Below, piece by piece: positions 42,716 to 51,907 of a stretch of DNA of 58,005 nucleotides. The stretch spans positions 1 to 58,005 of the forward strand of contig JAFWHB010000020.1 in assembly GCA_017512145.1 (NCBI GenBank). The letters run 5' to 3'. Every line of letters starts with the position of its first letter. Within the stretch, counting starts at the first letter, position 1. The stretch comes from Mogibacterium sp. (GTDB lineage: Bacteria; Bacillota; Clostridia; Peptostreptococcales; Anaerovoracaceae). The notes under the pieces were generated by a model. That model worked only from the letters and a program-made list of their open reading frames with translations. It did no database searches and was not told the origin of the DNA. Both the position numbers and the translations under genes were made by a program.

Positions 42716-44599
42716 ATGTCAAACAAAGAAAAAATCATCAACATAGCCGTTATTGCTCACGTAGATGCGGGCAAATCCACTCTCGTAGATGCGCTTCTCG
42801 CACAGTCGCATGTATTCAGGGACAATGAGCAGGTCGTAGACTGTGTAATGGACTCAGATGCGATCGAAAGAGAGAGAGGTATCACCATCTACTCCAAGAA
42901 CTGTTCAATCATGTACAAGGACTACAAGATCAATATTGTAGACACTCCGGGACATGCTGACTTCAGCTCTGAGGTAGAGCGTATCATGAAGACTGTAGAT
43001 ACAGTAATCCTCCTTGTCGACTCAAGCGAGGGCCCTATGCCGCAGACAAGATTCGTACTCAACAAATCCCTGCAGCAGGGTATCAATCCTATTCTCTTCA
43101 TCAACAAGATAGACAAGAAGGACGCAAGAATTGACGAGGTAGTTGATGAGACTTACGAGCTCTTCATGGACCTCGAGGCTAATGATGATCAGCTTGATTT
43201 CCCTATTCTCTATGGTATAGCAAGACAGGGCATCGCAGTTAACGATCCTTCGGAGGTCGAAGGCATCACGATCGGCGAGGGCCAGACCAAACTCAAGAAG
43301 TCCCCTAAGGGATTTGCCGGACTCAATATCGAGCCGCTGCTCGACTGCATCATCGAGCACTGCGATCCATATCCGGATCTCGACGATGAGCCGCTTCAGA
43401 TGCAGGTATCTACACTCGCATATGACGACTATATCGGCAGACTCGGAATCGGCAGAGTCACAAGAGGTACCATCAAGGAAGCTCAGATGGTAGCTGTAAC
43501 AAGAGAAGACGGCAGCGTTACCAAGACCAAGATCAACCAGGTCTTCGTATATAAGGGGCTCAGCAGGACCCCTGTAAGCGAGGCAAAGGCCGGAGATATC
43601 GTGGTTGTTTCAGGTATTTCGGACATCTCGATCGGAGAGACCATCTGCGATCCTGATCACCCTGAATCACTCGGAACCATCCTCATCGAGGAGCCGACAC
43701 TTTCCATGAATTTCATGGTCAACTCTTCGCCGTTCGCAGGCAAAGTCGGCAAGTATGTCACCTCAAGACACATCAAGGAGAGACTCGAGAAAGAGCTCGA
43801 GGTCAACGTAGGACTCCTTGTTGAGCCAACAGATACAACAGACTCATTCAAGGTATCAGGAAGAGGCGAGCTGCACCTTTCGATCCTCATCGAGAACATG
43901 AGAAGAGAGGGATACGAGCTGGCTGTTTCCAAGCCTGAAGTAGTTATCAAGAGAGGCCCGAATGGCGAGAAGCTTGAGCCGGTAGAAGAAGTAGTCATCA
44001 GCGTTCCGGATATTTATACAGGACCTGTCATCTCCAAGCTCAACCTAAGGAAGGGCATGATGATGCAGATGATGTCAGAGGGTAACGGCTACTCAAGGAT
44101 CATCTATACAGCCCCTACAAGAGGCCTCATGGGATACAGAACAGAATTCATCAACGACACCCACGGTGAGGGAACCATGGTAAGAAGATTCGAAGGATTC
44201 GAGCCATGGAAGGGTGAGATCCCTGACAGAGTCAACGGTGTTGCAGTAGCTCAGGAGGAAGGTCACTGCACAGCTTATGCGATCTTCACCATCCAGGAGA
44301 GAGTCCAGATGTTCGTCAAGCCACAGGATCATGTCTATGAGGGACAGATCGTCGGCATGAACGCAAGATCGGACGACATGGTAGTCAATCCTTGCAGAGC
44401 TAAGAAGGCAACCAACATGAGAGCTGCCGGAAGCGACGACACTATCAAGCTGACACCTCCGAGAGTCTTCTCACTTGAAGAGGCACTCGAATTCATCGGC
44501 GATGATGAGCTCGTAGAGGTCACACCAACGGACATCAGGCTCCGCAAGAAACTGCTTACCGAGCTTGAGAGACGTAAATACAATAACCGCAACCGTTAA
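42716..44599 (+). CDS. typA: Ribosome-associated translational GTPase TypA/BipA
   Basis: 627 residues. Full GTPase set: AHVDAGKSTLVD (14-25), RERGITI, DTPGHADFSSEVERIM and NKIDKKDAR, then the EF-G-like domains and the TypA-specific C-terminal region (GLMGYRTEFINDTHGEGTM). It binds the ribosome and is linked to stress adaptation and large-subunit assembly. ACAGGGGAAC precedes the ATG. It ends 13 nt before pyc. Confidence 0.96.
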   Translation: MSNKEKIINIAVIAHVDAGKSTLVDALLAQSHVFRDNEQVVDCVMDSDAIERERGITIYSKNCSIMYKDYKINIVDTPGHADFSSEVERIMKTVDTVILLVDSSEGPMPQTRFVLNKSLQQGINPILFINKIDKKDARIDEVVDETYELFMDLEANDDQLDFPILYGIARQGIAVNDPSEVEGITIGEGQTKLKKSPKGFAGLNIEPLLDCIIEHCDPYPDLDDEPLQMQVSTLAYDDYIGRLGIGRVTRGTIKEAQMVAVTREDGSVTKTKINQVFVYKGLSRTPVSEAKAGDIVVVSGISDISIGETICDPDHPESLGTILIEEPTLSMNFMVNSSPFAGKVGKYVTSRHIKERLEKELEVNVGLLVEPTDTTDSFKVSGRGELHLSILIENMRREGYELAVSKPEVVIKRGPNGEKLEPVEEVVISVPDIYTGPVISKLNLRKGMMMQMMSEGNGYSRIIYTAPTRGLMGYRTEFINDTHGEGTMVRRFEGFEPWKGEIPDRVNGVAVAQEEGHCTAYAIFTIQERVQMFVKPQDHVYEGQIVGMNARSDDMVVNPCRAKKATNMRAAGSDDTIKLTPPRVFSLEEALEFIGDDELVEVTPTDIRLRKKLLTELERRKYNNRNR

Positions 44600-44612
44600 T
44601 AGGGGGGGATAT

Positions 44613-47600
44613 ATGCCTGAGATCAGGAATTTCAGAAAAGTACTGATCGCCAACAGAGGCGAGATCGCTATAAGAATAATAAGAGCCTGCAGGGAACTGG
44701 GTATCCGCACAGTTGCTATCTATTCAGCTGAGGATAAGAATTCCCTTTTCAGAACCAAGGCTCATGAATCATACGAGATAGGCAAGGGCAAGAGCCCGAT
44801 CGATGCTTATCTGGATATCGACGAGATAATCCGCATGGCTAAGTCTAAGGGCTGTGATGCCATCCATCCGGGATACGGCTTCCTGTCAGAGAATTCAGAC
44901 TTTGCCAAAGCCTGCGAAGATGCCGGTATCGTATTTATCGGACCTACCCATGAGATGATGGACCGCCTCGGCGACAAGATCCAGTCAAAGCTCGTCGCTG
45001 ACGAGGTCGGTGTACCATGCATCCCGGGAGTTGAGGCAGCTATCCGCAATGACAGCGATGCAGTAAGGTTCGCTAATGCTGCAGGCTATCCTGTAATGCT
45101 CAAGGCGGCAGCAGGCGGCGGCGGCAGAGGTATGAGGATCGTCCGCAAGGAAGAGGATCTCATCCCTCAGTTCAGAAGCGCCCAGAACGAGGCTGTCAAA
45201 GCCTTTGGCAACGGCGATATCTTCATCGAGAAGTATATCGAAGAGCCTAAGCACATCGAAGTCCAGGTGCTTGGCGACAAGTACGGCAATGTAGTACATC
45301 TGTATGAGAGAGACTGCTCTGTACAGAGACGTCACCAGAAGGTCGTAGAGTTCACACCGGCTCTGTGCATCACCGAGGAGCAGAGACAGGCTATGTGCGA
45401 GGATGCTCTCAAGATCGCAAAGGCTGTTAATTACAGGAGCGCCGGAACCGTCGAATTCCTCGTCGACAAGGAAGGCAATCACTACTTTATAGAGATGAAT
45501 ACAAGGATACAGGTCGAGCATACCGTCACTGAGCTCATCACCGGTATCGACCTCGTTCAGGCAATGGTACTGATCGCAGAGGGATATCCGCTCGATTCTG
45601 ACGAAATAGCTATAAGAAGCCAGGAGGATATCCATGCGACCGGCTATGCCATCCAGTGCCGCGTAACAACAGAGGATCCATCGAATAATTTTGCACCGGA
45701 TACAGGAACGATCACGGAGTACAGATCGGGTTCCGGTAACGGCATCAGACTTGACGGAGGTAACGGATTCACAGGATCAGTTATCACGCCTTACTATGAT
45801 TCCCTGCTCCTCAAGATCTGTGCATATGACCGCAGCTTTGAGGGCATGTGCCGAAAGGAGATCAGGGCTCTCAAGGAGATGAAGGTAACAGGAGTCAAGA
45901 CCAACATCGGCTTCCTGCTGAACCTGCTCAACCATCCGACCTTCAGAAAAGGTGAGTGTAATACAGGCTTCATTGAACAGAATCCGGAGCTTCTGAATAT
46001 CAGGTCTGTAGCAGACAAAGAAGCTCAGGTCCTCGACTTCCTCGGAGATATGGTTGTCAACGGCCGTAAGGACAAAGCCGGCACATTCAACGTTCCTTCC
46101 GTACCTGAAGTAGACATGTACGATGTATGGAAACTGAACGGAACCAAGCAGATATACGAGGAGAGAGGCGCCAAGGGCCTCACAGACTGGGTCCTGAGGC
46201 AGAAGAAGGTCCTCATAACAGATACCTCTCTGAGAGATGCTCAGCAGTCACTCCTTGCTACAAGAGTCAGAACAAGAGACATGGAGAGGATCGCTCCTGC
46301 AATGGCATATTACGGACGCGATATGTTCTCCTACGAGATGTGGGGCGGCGCGACATTCGATGTCAGCATGAGATTCCTCGGGGAAGACCCGTGGGAGCGC
46401 CTTGAGACACTCAGACAGGAGATCCCGAATGTCCTCTTCCAGATGCTCATAAGAGGTGCTAATGCGGTAGGATACAGGAACTATCCTGACAATACGATCC
46501 GCAAGTTCGTGCGCGAGGCACATAAGGCCGGAATCGATGTCTTCAGGATCTTCGACTCTCTTAACTGGGTGCGCGGAATAGAAGTCGCACTCGACGAGGT
46601 CCTCAATAATGGAGCCATCGCAGAGCCTGCTATGTGCTATACAGGCGACATCCTCGATACAACAAGAGACAAATACACTCTTGATTACTATGTGAAGATG
46701 GCCAAGACGCTCGAGCGTCAGGGAGCTCACATCATCGGCATCAAGGACATGTCCGGACTTCTCAAGCCTGTTGCTGCACTCAAGCTGATCAGGGCTCTTA
46801 AGAATGAAGTGGCAGTTCCTATCCACCTTCATACGCATGATACATCCGGCAATGGAGTAGCTACTCTCATGCTCGCTGCTGAGGCCGGTGTAGATATAGT
46901 AGATGCTGCATTCAACAGCATGTCAGGACTTACATCACAGCCTGCGCTGAATTCATTCGTAGCGGCTCTTGAGAACAGTGAAAGAGACGCAAGAATGGAT
47001 ACCAAGGGCCTCCAGCTGATCTCAGATTACTGGAATGATGTAAGACCTGTATATTGCGACTTCGAATCAGACCTCAAGGCCACTACTGCCGAGATCTACA
47101 GACTTGAGATCCCGGGTGGTCAGTACTCGAACCTCAAGCCGCAGGTCGAGAGCTTTGGCATCGGCTACAAGTTCGATGAAGTCAAGAACATGTATGTCAA
47201 AGTCAACGAGATGCTCGGCGACATCATCAAGGTCACACCTTCATCCAAGATGGTTGGAGACCTCGCCATATTCATGGTCCAGAATGATCTGACACCGGAG
47301 AATATCGTTGAGAAGGGCGCAGACTTTGACTTCCCTGACAGCGTAGTCACATACTTCGAGGGCATGATGGGACAGCCTGAATTCGGATTCCCTGAAGACC
47401 TCCAGAAGGTCGTTCTCAAGGACAAGAAGCCTATCACGGTAAGACCGGGAGAGCTCCTGCCGCCTGATGACTTTGACGAATTCAGAAGACATCTGACAGA
47501 AGATCTCGGACTCGAAGGCACCGATCAGGAGCTCGTATCCTACTCGATGTACAGCAAAGTATTCGACGACTACATCAAGAAGCTCCGTGAAGTCGGCAGC

Positions 47601-48068
47601 TTCCGCAACATGGGAAGTGATGTCTTCTTCCACGGCATAGCACTTGGACAGACCGTCGAGGTAGAACTCAAGCCTGGTAAGACAATGGTCGTTACACTCG
47701 AAGATATCGGCAAGACAGACGCAGCCGGCAACAGAGACCTTACTTTCACTGTAGACGGCTACAGAAGAGTAGTATCGATCAAGGATAAGAAGGCTCTCAC
47801 CAAGTCAGTAGAGAGTTCTCAGATACAGTTTGCTAATCAGGACGATGACAAGGAGATCGGAGCGAATATCCCGGGAACAGTCATCAAAGTGATTGCCAAG
47901 GAAGGCGAACAGGTCAGGCAGGGACAGCCAATCGCGATCCTTGAGGCGATGAAGATGGAGACCAATGTTATCGCCACAGGAGACGGCGTTATCGCCAAGA
48001 TCTATGTAAGAGAAGGCGACAGCGTCAAATCAGGACAGCTCATCGCAAGACTTGAAGATATCCAGTAA
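44613..48068 (+). CDS. pyc: Pyruvate carboxylase
   Basis: 1151 residues from ATG 44613, preceded by AGGGGGGG; a longer in-frame start inside typA is rejected. It makes oxaloacetate from pyruvate, ATP and bicarbonate. Biotin carboxylase domain ~1-450 (KVLIANRGEIAIRIIRACRELG, HPGYGFLSEN, KAAAGGGGRGM), carboxyltransferase ~525-820 (DTSLRDAQQSLLATRVRT, HLHTHDTSGNG), allosteric region, and C-terminal BCCP with EAMKMET carrying biotin-Lys1114. All domains are on one chain. It probably replenishes C4 acids for fermentation and amino acids. Confidence 0.97.
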   Translation: MPEIRNFRKVLIANRGEIAIRIIRACRELGIRTVAIYSAEDKNSLFRTKAHESYEIGKGKSPIDAYLDIDEIIRMAKSKGCDAIHPGYGFLSENSDFAKACEDAGIVFIGPTHEMMDRLGDKIQSKLVADEVGVPCIPGVEAAIRNDSDAVRFANAAGYPVMLKAAAGGGGRGMRIVRKEEDLIPQFRSAQNEAVKAFGNGDIFIEKYIEEPKHIEVQVLGDKYGNVVHLYERDCSVQRRHQKVVEFTPALCITEEQRQAMCEDALKIAKAVNYRSAGTVEFLVDKEGNHYFIEMNTRIQVEHTVTELITGIDLVQAMVLIAEGYPLDSDEIAIRSQEDIHATGYAIQCRVTTEDPSNNFAPDTGTITEYRSGSGNGIRLDGGNGFTGSVITPYYDSLLLKICAYDRSFEGMCRKEIRALKEMKVTGVKTNIGFLLNLLNHPTFRKGECNTGFIEQNPELLNIRSVADKEAQVLDFLGDMVVNGRKDKAGTFNVPSVPEVDMYDVWKLNGTKQIYEERGAKGLTDWVLRQKKVLITDTSLRDAQQSLLATRVRTRDMERIAPAMAYYGRDMFSYEMWGGATFDVSMRFLGEDPWERLETLRQEIPNVLFQMLIRGANAVGYRNYPDNTIRKFVREAHKAGIDVFRIFDSLNWVRGIEVALDEVLNNGAIAEPAMCYTGDILDTTRDKYTLDYYVKMAKTLERQGAHIIGIKDMSGLLKPVAALKLIRALKNEVAVPIHLHTHDTSGNGVATLMLAAEAGVDIVDAAFNSMSGLTSQPALNSFVAALENSERDARMDTKGLQLISDYWNDVRPVYCDFESDLKATTAEIYRLEIPGGQYSNLKPQVESFGIGYKFDEVKNMYVKVNEMLGDIIKVTPSSKMVGDLAIFMVQNDLTPENIVEKGADFDFPDSVVTYFEGMMGQPEFGFPEDLQKVVLKDKKPITVRPGELLPPDDFDEFRRHLTEDLGLEGTDQELVSYSMYSKVFDDYIKKLREVGSFRNMGSDVFFHGIALGQTVEVELKPGKTMVVTLEDIGKTDAAGNRDLTFTVDGYRRVVSIKDKKALTKSVESSQIQFANQDDDKEIGANIPGTVIKVIAKEGEQVRQGQPIAILEAMKMETNVIATGDGVIAKIYVREGDSVKSGQLIARLEDIQ

Positions 48069-48123
48069 AAGGTATAAAGTTATTGTGTTAACCCACTATT
48101 TCACCCGAAAGGAGATCCCCTAA

Positions 48124-49194
48124 ATGAAGAGAATTCTTGTTATTAACCCTGGCGCAACTTCAACCAAGATTTGTGTTTTTGAAGATGAGAATGAAGTAAT
48201 GCGTGTCGGCATCGACCACGATGCAGCTGAGATCGCTAAGTATCCTCACGTTGTACTTCAGGCCCCATTCAGAAAAGAAGCCATTCTGAAAACAATCGAA
48301 GAGAAGGGCTACAAGCTCGAGGACTTCGATGCTATCTGCGGAAGAGGCGGCCTCTTCAAACACATTCCTTCAGGAACATATAGAGTAAATGATGCAGTTA
48401 TCCGTGACATCGAGAACCCTCCATACGGAGAGCATGCAGCTAACCTCGGAGCATATATTTCCAAGGATCTTGCAGATTCCGTAGGCATCCCTGCATTCTT
48501 CGTTGACCCTGTCTGCGTAGATGAGATGGAGCCTCTTGCAAGATACTCAGGACTCGGACTTCCTGGATTCGAGAGACAGTCATTCTTCCACCCACTCAAT
48601 CACAAGTCTGTAGCCCGCAAGGCTGCAAAGCAGCTCGGAAAGGCATACGAAGAACTCAACCTCGTAATCTGCCACCTTGGTGGCGGAGTCAGTGTCGGAG
48701 CTCATAAGAAGGGCAGAGTCGTCGATGTAAACAACGTCAAGGATGACGGAGCTATGGGAATGGACAGAGGCGGAGCACTTCCTGCTAACGCACTTGTTAA
48801 CCTCTGCTTCAAGGAAGGCATGACCAAGGCTGACGTCAAGAGAATCATCGGACAGGAAGCTGGCATCTATTCATACACAGGAACCAAGGACTTCAGAGAA
48901 GTAGAGAATGCTGCATTTGATGACGGCGATGAGAAGATGATGATGGCATTCAAGGCTATCGCTTATCAGCTGGCTAAGGATATCGGAGCTATGTCAGCAG
49001 TTCTCCGCTACAATGTAGATGCTATCATCTACACAGGCGGAATGGCATATTCCGAGAGATTCTGCGATGAGATTACCTCATATGTTGGCAAGATCGCTCC
49101 TGTAATGAGATTCCCTGGCGAAGAAGAGATGAGGGCTCTTGCTGAGGGAGCACTGAAGGCTCTTGAGACAGGACACTGGGAAATCTACGAATAA
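48124..49194 (+). CDS. buk: Butyrate kinase
   Basis: 356 residues of the acetokinase superfamily. N-terminal phosphate motif VINPGATSTKICVFE; CGRGGLFKHIPSGTYRVN; VCHLGGGVSVGAHKKGRVVDVNN; and IYTGGMAYSERF. It interconverts butyryl phosphate and butyrate with ATP formation. AAAGGAG precedes the ATG. The usual partner ptb (phosphotransbutyrylase) is not adjacent, so it is encoded elsewhere or the kinase uses other branched or short acyl phosphates. Terminator downstream. Confidence 0.93.
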   Translation: MKRILVINPGATSTKICVFEDENEVMRVGIDHDAAEIAKYPHVVLQAPFRKEAILKTIEEKGYKLEDFDAICGRGGLFKHIPSGTYRVNDAVIRDIENPPYGEHAANLGAYISKDLADSVGIPAFFVDPVCVDEMEPLARYSGLGLPGFERQSFFHPLNHKSVARKAAKQLGKAYEELNLVICHLGGGVSVGAHKKGRVVDVNNVKDDGAMGMDRGGALPANALVNLCFKEGMTKADVKRIIGQEAGIYSYTGTKDFREVENAAFDDGDEKMMMAFKAIAYQLAKDIGAMSAVLRYNVDAIIYTGGMAYSERFCDEITSYVGKIAPVMRFPGEEEMRALAEGALKALETGHWEIYE

Positions 49195-49245
49195 GTCTTA
49201 CGGAACGCTTTTGTTGATAAAGTAATCTAACTATAATGATAAAAT

Positions 49246-49280
49246 AAATGCGGATGACATTTATGTCGTCCGCATTTTTT
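49246..49280 (+). terminator. Terminator of butyrate kinase
   Basis: AAATGCGGATGACA / TGTCGTCCGCATTT stem with one T-G pair, then a run of T to 49280. Confidence 0.85.
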
Positions 49281-49309
49281 GATATCATTAGAGCATCAGG
49301 GAGTCCGAA

Positions 49310-50332
49310 ATGAGCATAGAAGATACTAAGTCAGCATACATGCTGAGGAACTGGAAGAAGACACTGGATCAGCTGTCTGAAGAGACAGGGATCACCCTCA
49401 GAGAAGTTTGTGACTACACAGGCTTTGCCTATAATGACAATGGCGTCAGCTTCTATGTCAAACTGCCGCGTAAGAGAACCGCATTCATCGGTATCGGAAT
49501 GGCTTTCCGTCAGCCGGTCGATGTGATCAATAACTGGATAATGAAGTTCGGCGGCAAACGCAGACTCTATGCCAAGGATATCAGTGAGGATCTGGTGTGG
49601 ATATATCTTATCAATGCCAATCTCAGAGATACAGATAGCGGCATCAATTACTTCAGGAGATATGAAGATTACCAGTCTGTAGCATTTGCCGTTTTTTCTG
49701 AAAGATGGGATGAGATAGTCCGCATGCAGGAGAGCACTGCTGATGTCGAGATCAGTCTCGGACAGGTAGAGCTCGGATCTGAGTATGACGGGATCAGGGA
49801 CTTCGTTGCGCAGCATATGGATGCTTTCAAGACTGCATACAGAAAGCCGAGAGCCTATCTCGATATGTATGTTGACAAGATAATTGAGGTCTGCCGCAGG
49901 AACCCTGACAACAAGACTGTTAAGAGCCTCAATTCAATGAGGGGATATCTGGATGACAGCATGATCAACTTTCTCAGCGGCAGCAGCGAGACGATCAATG
50001 TTGTCGACCGCAATACCGGCAGGAGAACTGTAAGGATCAAGCATGTACCTAAGGGCAGGAAGAAGTATATAGAACTCTGCCTCAGCCTTGGGATGACAAC
50101 ATCTGATATCAACAGGTACCTTGAATTAATGGGGTATGATGAACTTAATATAATGAACAAGGAAGAGGGCGCGCTCATCACAGCACTTACAGAATGGGAG
50201 AGCAAGCACCCGCTTCAGCGTGCTTTCAAGAATAAATATTTTGGCGGAGATGACACAGTGCATCTCAGCGAGGAGGAAGAATACATCGCGGTAGATGAAA
50301 TGCTGCAGATGCGTTCAGAATTGATAGAGTAG
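49310..50332 (+). CDS. Cytoplasmic protein of the Big2-kinase cassette, possible N-terminal HTH
   Basis: 340 residues, no signal peptide or membrane helix, family not firmly recognised. The N-terminus (residues ~15-80: LDQLSEETGITLREVCDYTGFAYNDNGVSFYVKLPRKRTAFIGIGMAF...VDVINNWIMKFG) has the spacing of a helix-turn-helix followed by a conserved KDISEDLVWIYLINANL block (~89-105). The rest is helical, with a second repeat-like stretch KKYIELCLSLGMTTSDINRYLELMGY (~246-271) and an acidic tail. AGGGAG precedes the ATG. It ends 3 nt before the secreted Big2/Fn3 gene. Context suggests an intracellular partner or substrate of the kinase; that is an inference. Confidence 0.75.
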   Translation: MSIEDTKSAYMLRNWKKTLDQLSEETGITLREVCDYTGFAYNDNGVSFYVKLPRKRTAFIGIGMAFRQPVDVINNWIMKFGGKRRLYAKDISEDLVWIYLINANLRDTDSGINYFRRYEDYQSVAFAVFSERWDEIVRMQESTADVEISLGQVELGSEYDGIRDFVAQHMDAFKTAYRKPRAYLDMYVDKIIEVCRRNPDNKTVKSLNSMRGYLDDSMINFLSGSSETINVVDRNTGRRTVRIKHVPKGRKKYIELCLSLGMTTSDINRYLELMGYDELNIMNKEEGALITALTEWESKHPLQRAFKNKYFGGDDTVHLSEEEEYIAVDEMLQMRSELIE

Positions 50333-50335
50333 GAT

Positions 50336-51784
50336 ATGAGATTATCAGGCAGAGTTTTTAGGATACTAATAGTGGCACTCATTGCGCTTTCTCTCAGCTG
50401 GCCTTCATTTGTTGTAACCTCAGAGGCTGCAGCAGGAATGGATACTATGTATTATGAGGCTGATAAGGCTGATGGCAAACATGTATATCATAACAGCGGG
50501 GTTCTGTATGACGGAGGTATATGGGAATACACCATTGATATTACAGATGCCAATCCTGAGCTCTATGTACTGAATGATCTCGGTCAGACATATACATCTC
50601 TCAATCCGGACATAGTCGAGATAAGCGAGACCTTCAAGGAAGATGATGATCCTACTCTAAAGGCAAGACTTGATATTAAGAAGAAGGGCACTGCAACTAT
50701 ACAGGTAGATGTACCTGCCCATGGGAAATATGGAGCCTGCACTATGTACTGCAATCTCAAGGTCATAGGAGGGCGCCGGGTACGGTTCATGAAGACCGTC
50801 GCAGACAGCTACGGACAGGTGTACGATACTTTGGGAGTTTATGTTCTTACAGATAACGAAACAGACAAGAGCAGCTTCTCTTTCATGATGAGTGACACTA
50901 AGCCAGGAATCAGGGTTTATGGTTACGATGCCGAGTACTCTTCAATGACAGAGGACCTTGTATCGATAGACCAGGATGGGTGGCTCACTCTCAAGGGCAC
51001 AGGCGTGGCACTTATCAAGGCAGTCGTACCTTCGGATGGAAAGAATGAAGAAGAGACCTTCTATTGCCAGTTCCAGATAGGTAAGCTTTATGGCATAAGT
51101 ATGAATTATACTTCGTCATATAGGAAAGATATATCCGAAGGCGGCCTTCAGCTGGATATAGAACACAGACCAGGCATTGAACTGACTTACAGATCTGCAG
51201 ATGAGAGCATCGCTTCTGTAGACGAAACAGGTTATGTCACATTCAAAGGTCCTGGCACAGTCAAGATATACGCAGACTTCTCAGGCAATAGATACTACGA
51301 GGGAGGCACGGTCGCAGTAACAATTAATATAACCGGAGGATCCCAGAACCAGAATCAGGTCTCAAATGGCTCTTCCGATCTGAGTTCGTTATCTCAGCTG
51401 GGATCATCACAGGCAGGAATGCTTCAGAGCCAGAGTATCTCTCAGGTCACTGCTGCAGCTCAGGCAGCGCCACAGACTGCAGCTCTCACAGCTGCACCTG
51501 AGATCAGTAAGCCAAAGCTTAAGTGCTCCAAGCGCAAGAAGAGATCCAACAAGCTGACATGGAGCATGGTCGCTGGCGCTACAGGATATGAACTTTATAT
51601 CAAGTATCCAGGAAGCAAGAAATACGTCAAGGCACTTACCAAGAGTGCTTCGGTCAAGTCAGTAACGCATAAGGGCCTTACAAGACGCAAGAAATATTCA
51701 TATAAAGTAAGAGCATTTGCTGAAATAGATGGAGTAAAGTACTACGGCCCATTCTCTAAGGCCATCAAAGTCAAAGCGAAATAG
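50336..51784 (+). CDS. Secreted Big2/Fn3 surface protein, copy 1
   Basis: 482 residues. Signal peptide (RVFRILIVALIALSLSWPSFVVTSEAAA, cleavage near 32). Two Ig-like regions follow: ~35-150 (YVLNDLGQTYTSLNPDIVEI) and ~235-335, the latter with the Big2 pattern LTYRSADESIASVDETGYVTFKGPGTVKI. Then a Ser/Gln/Ala-rich linker (~338-390) and a Lys-rich Fn3 module ending KVKAK. Coupled to the upstream gene (3-nt gap, weak ribosome site). Its stop TAG is followed by a decayed copy of the kinase start. Paralogue of the gene at 51908. No LPXTG anchor. Confidence 0.85.
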   Translation: MRLSGRVFRILIVALIALSLSWPSFVVTSEAAAGMDTMYYEADKADGKHVYHNSGVLYDGGIWEYTIDITDANPELYVLNDLGQTYTSLNPDIVEISETFKEDDDPTLKARLDIKKKGTATIQVDVPAHGKYGACTMYCNLKVIGGRRVRFMKTVADSYGQVYDTLGVYVLTDNETDKSSFSFMMSDTKPGIRVYGYDAEYSSMTEDLVSIDQDGWLTLKGTGVALIKAVVPSDGKNEEETFYCQFQIGKLYGISMNYTSSYRKDISEGGLQLDIEHRPGIELTYRSADESIASVDETGYVTFKGPGTVKIYADFSGNRYYEGGTVAVTINITGGSQNQNQVSNGSSDLSSLSQLGSSQAGMLQSQSISQVTAAAQAAPQTAALTAAPEISKPKLKCSKRKKRSNKLTWSMVAGATGYELYIKYPGSKKYVKALTKSASVKSVTHKGLTRRKKYSYKVRAFAEIDGVKYYGPFSKAIKVKAK

Positions 51785-51893
51785 TGAGAGTCTGTTATTA
51801 CAGCAAGTACGAACCAATATCAGGATCATGACACATAACCGAGATGATTCAATCGGTCATGTGTTTTGTTCTTTTCTCAAAACGATCAGCATT
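51784..51893 (+). pseudogene. Decayed copy of the kinase 5' end left by tandem duplication
   Basis: From GTG 51784 (overlapping the TAG, as in the intact kinase) the DNA reads like kinase codons 1-15 (CYYSKYEPIxGS), then TGA replaces Trp16. Similarity continues past the stop: GGTCATG-GTTTT-TTCT and CTCAAA--ATCAGCAT match kinase bases up to about 53429, with ~45 bp deleted inside. At 51891 the sequence switches to a copy of the 3' end of the gene ending at 50332 (ATTGATAGAGT). Confidence 0.85.
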
Positions 51894-51907
51894 GATAGAG
51901 TGAGATT

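Noticed and set aside
44565..44612. Upstream in-frame start for pyruvate carboxylase
   Set aside because: Would overlap the end of typA; ATG 44613 has the AGGGGGGG site and the right N-terminus.
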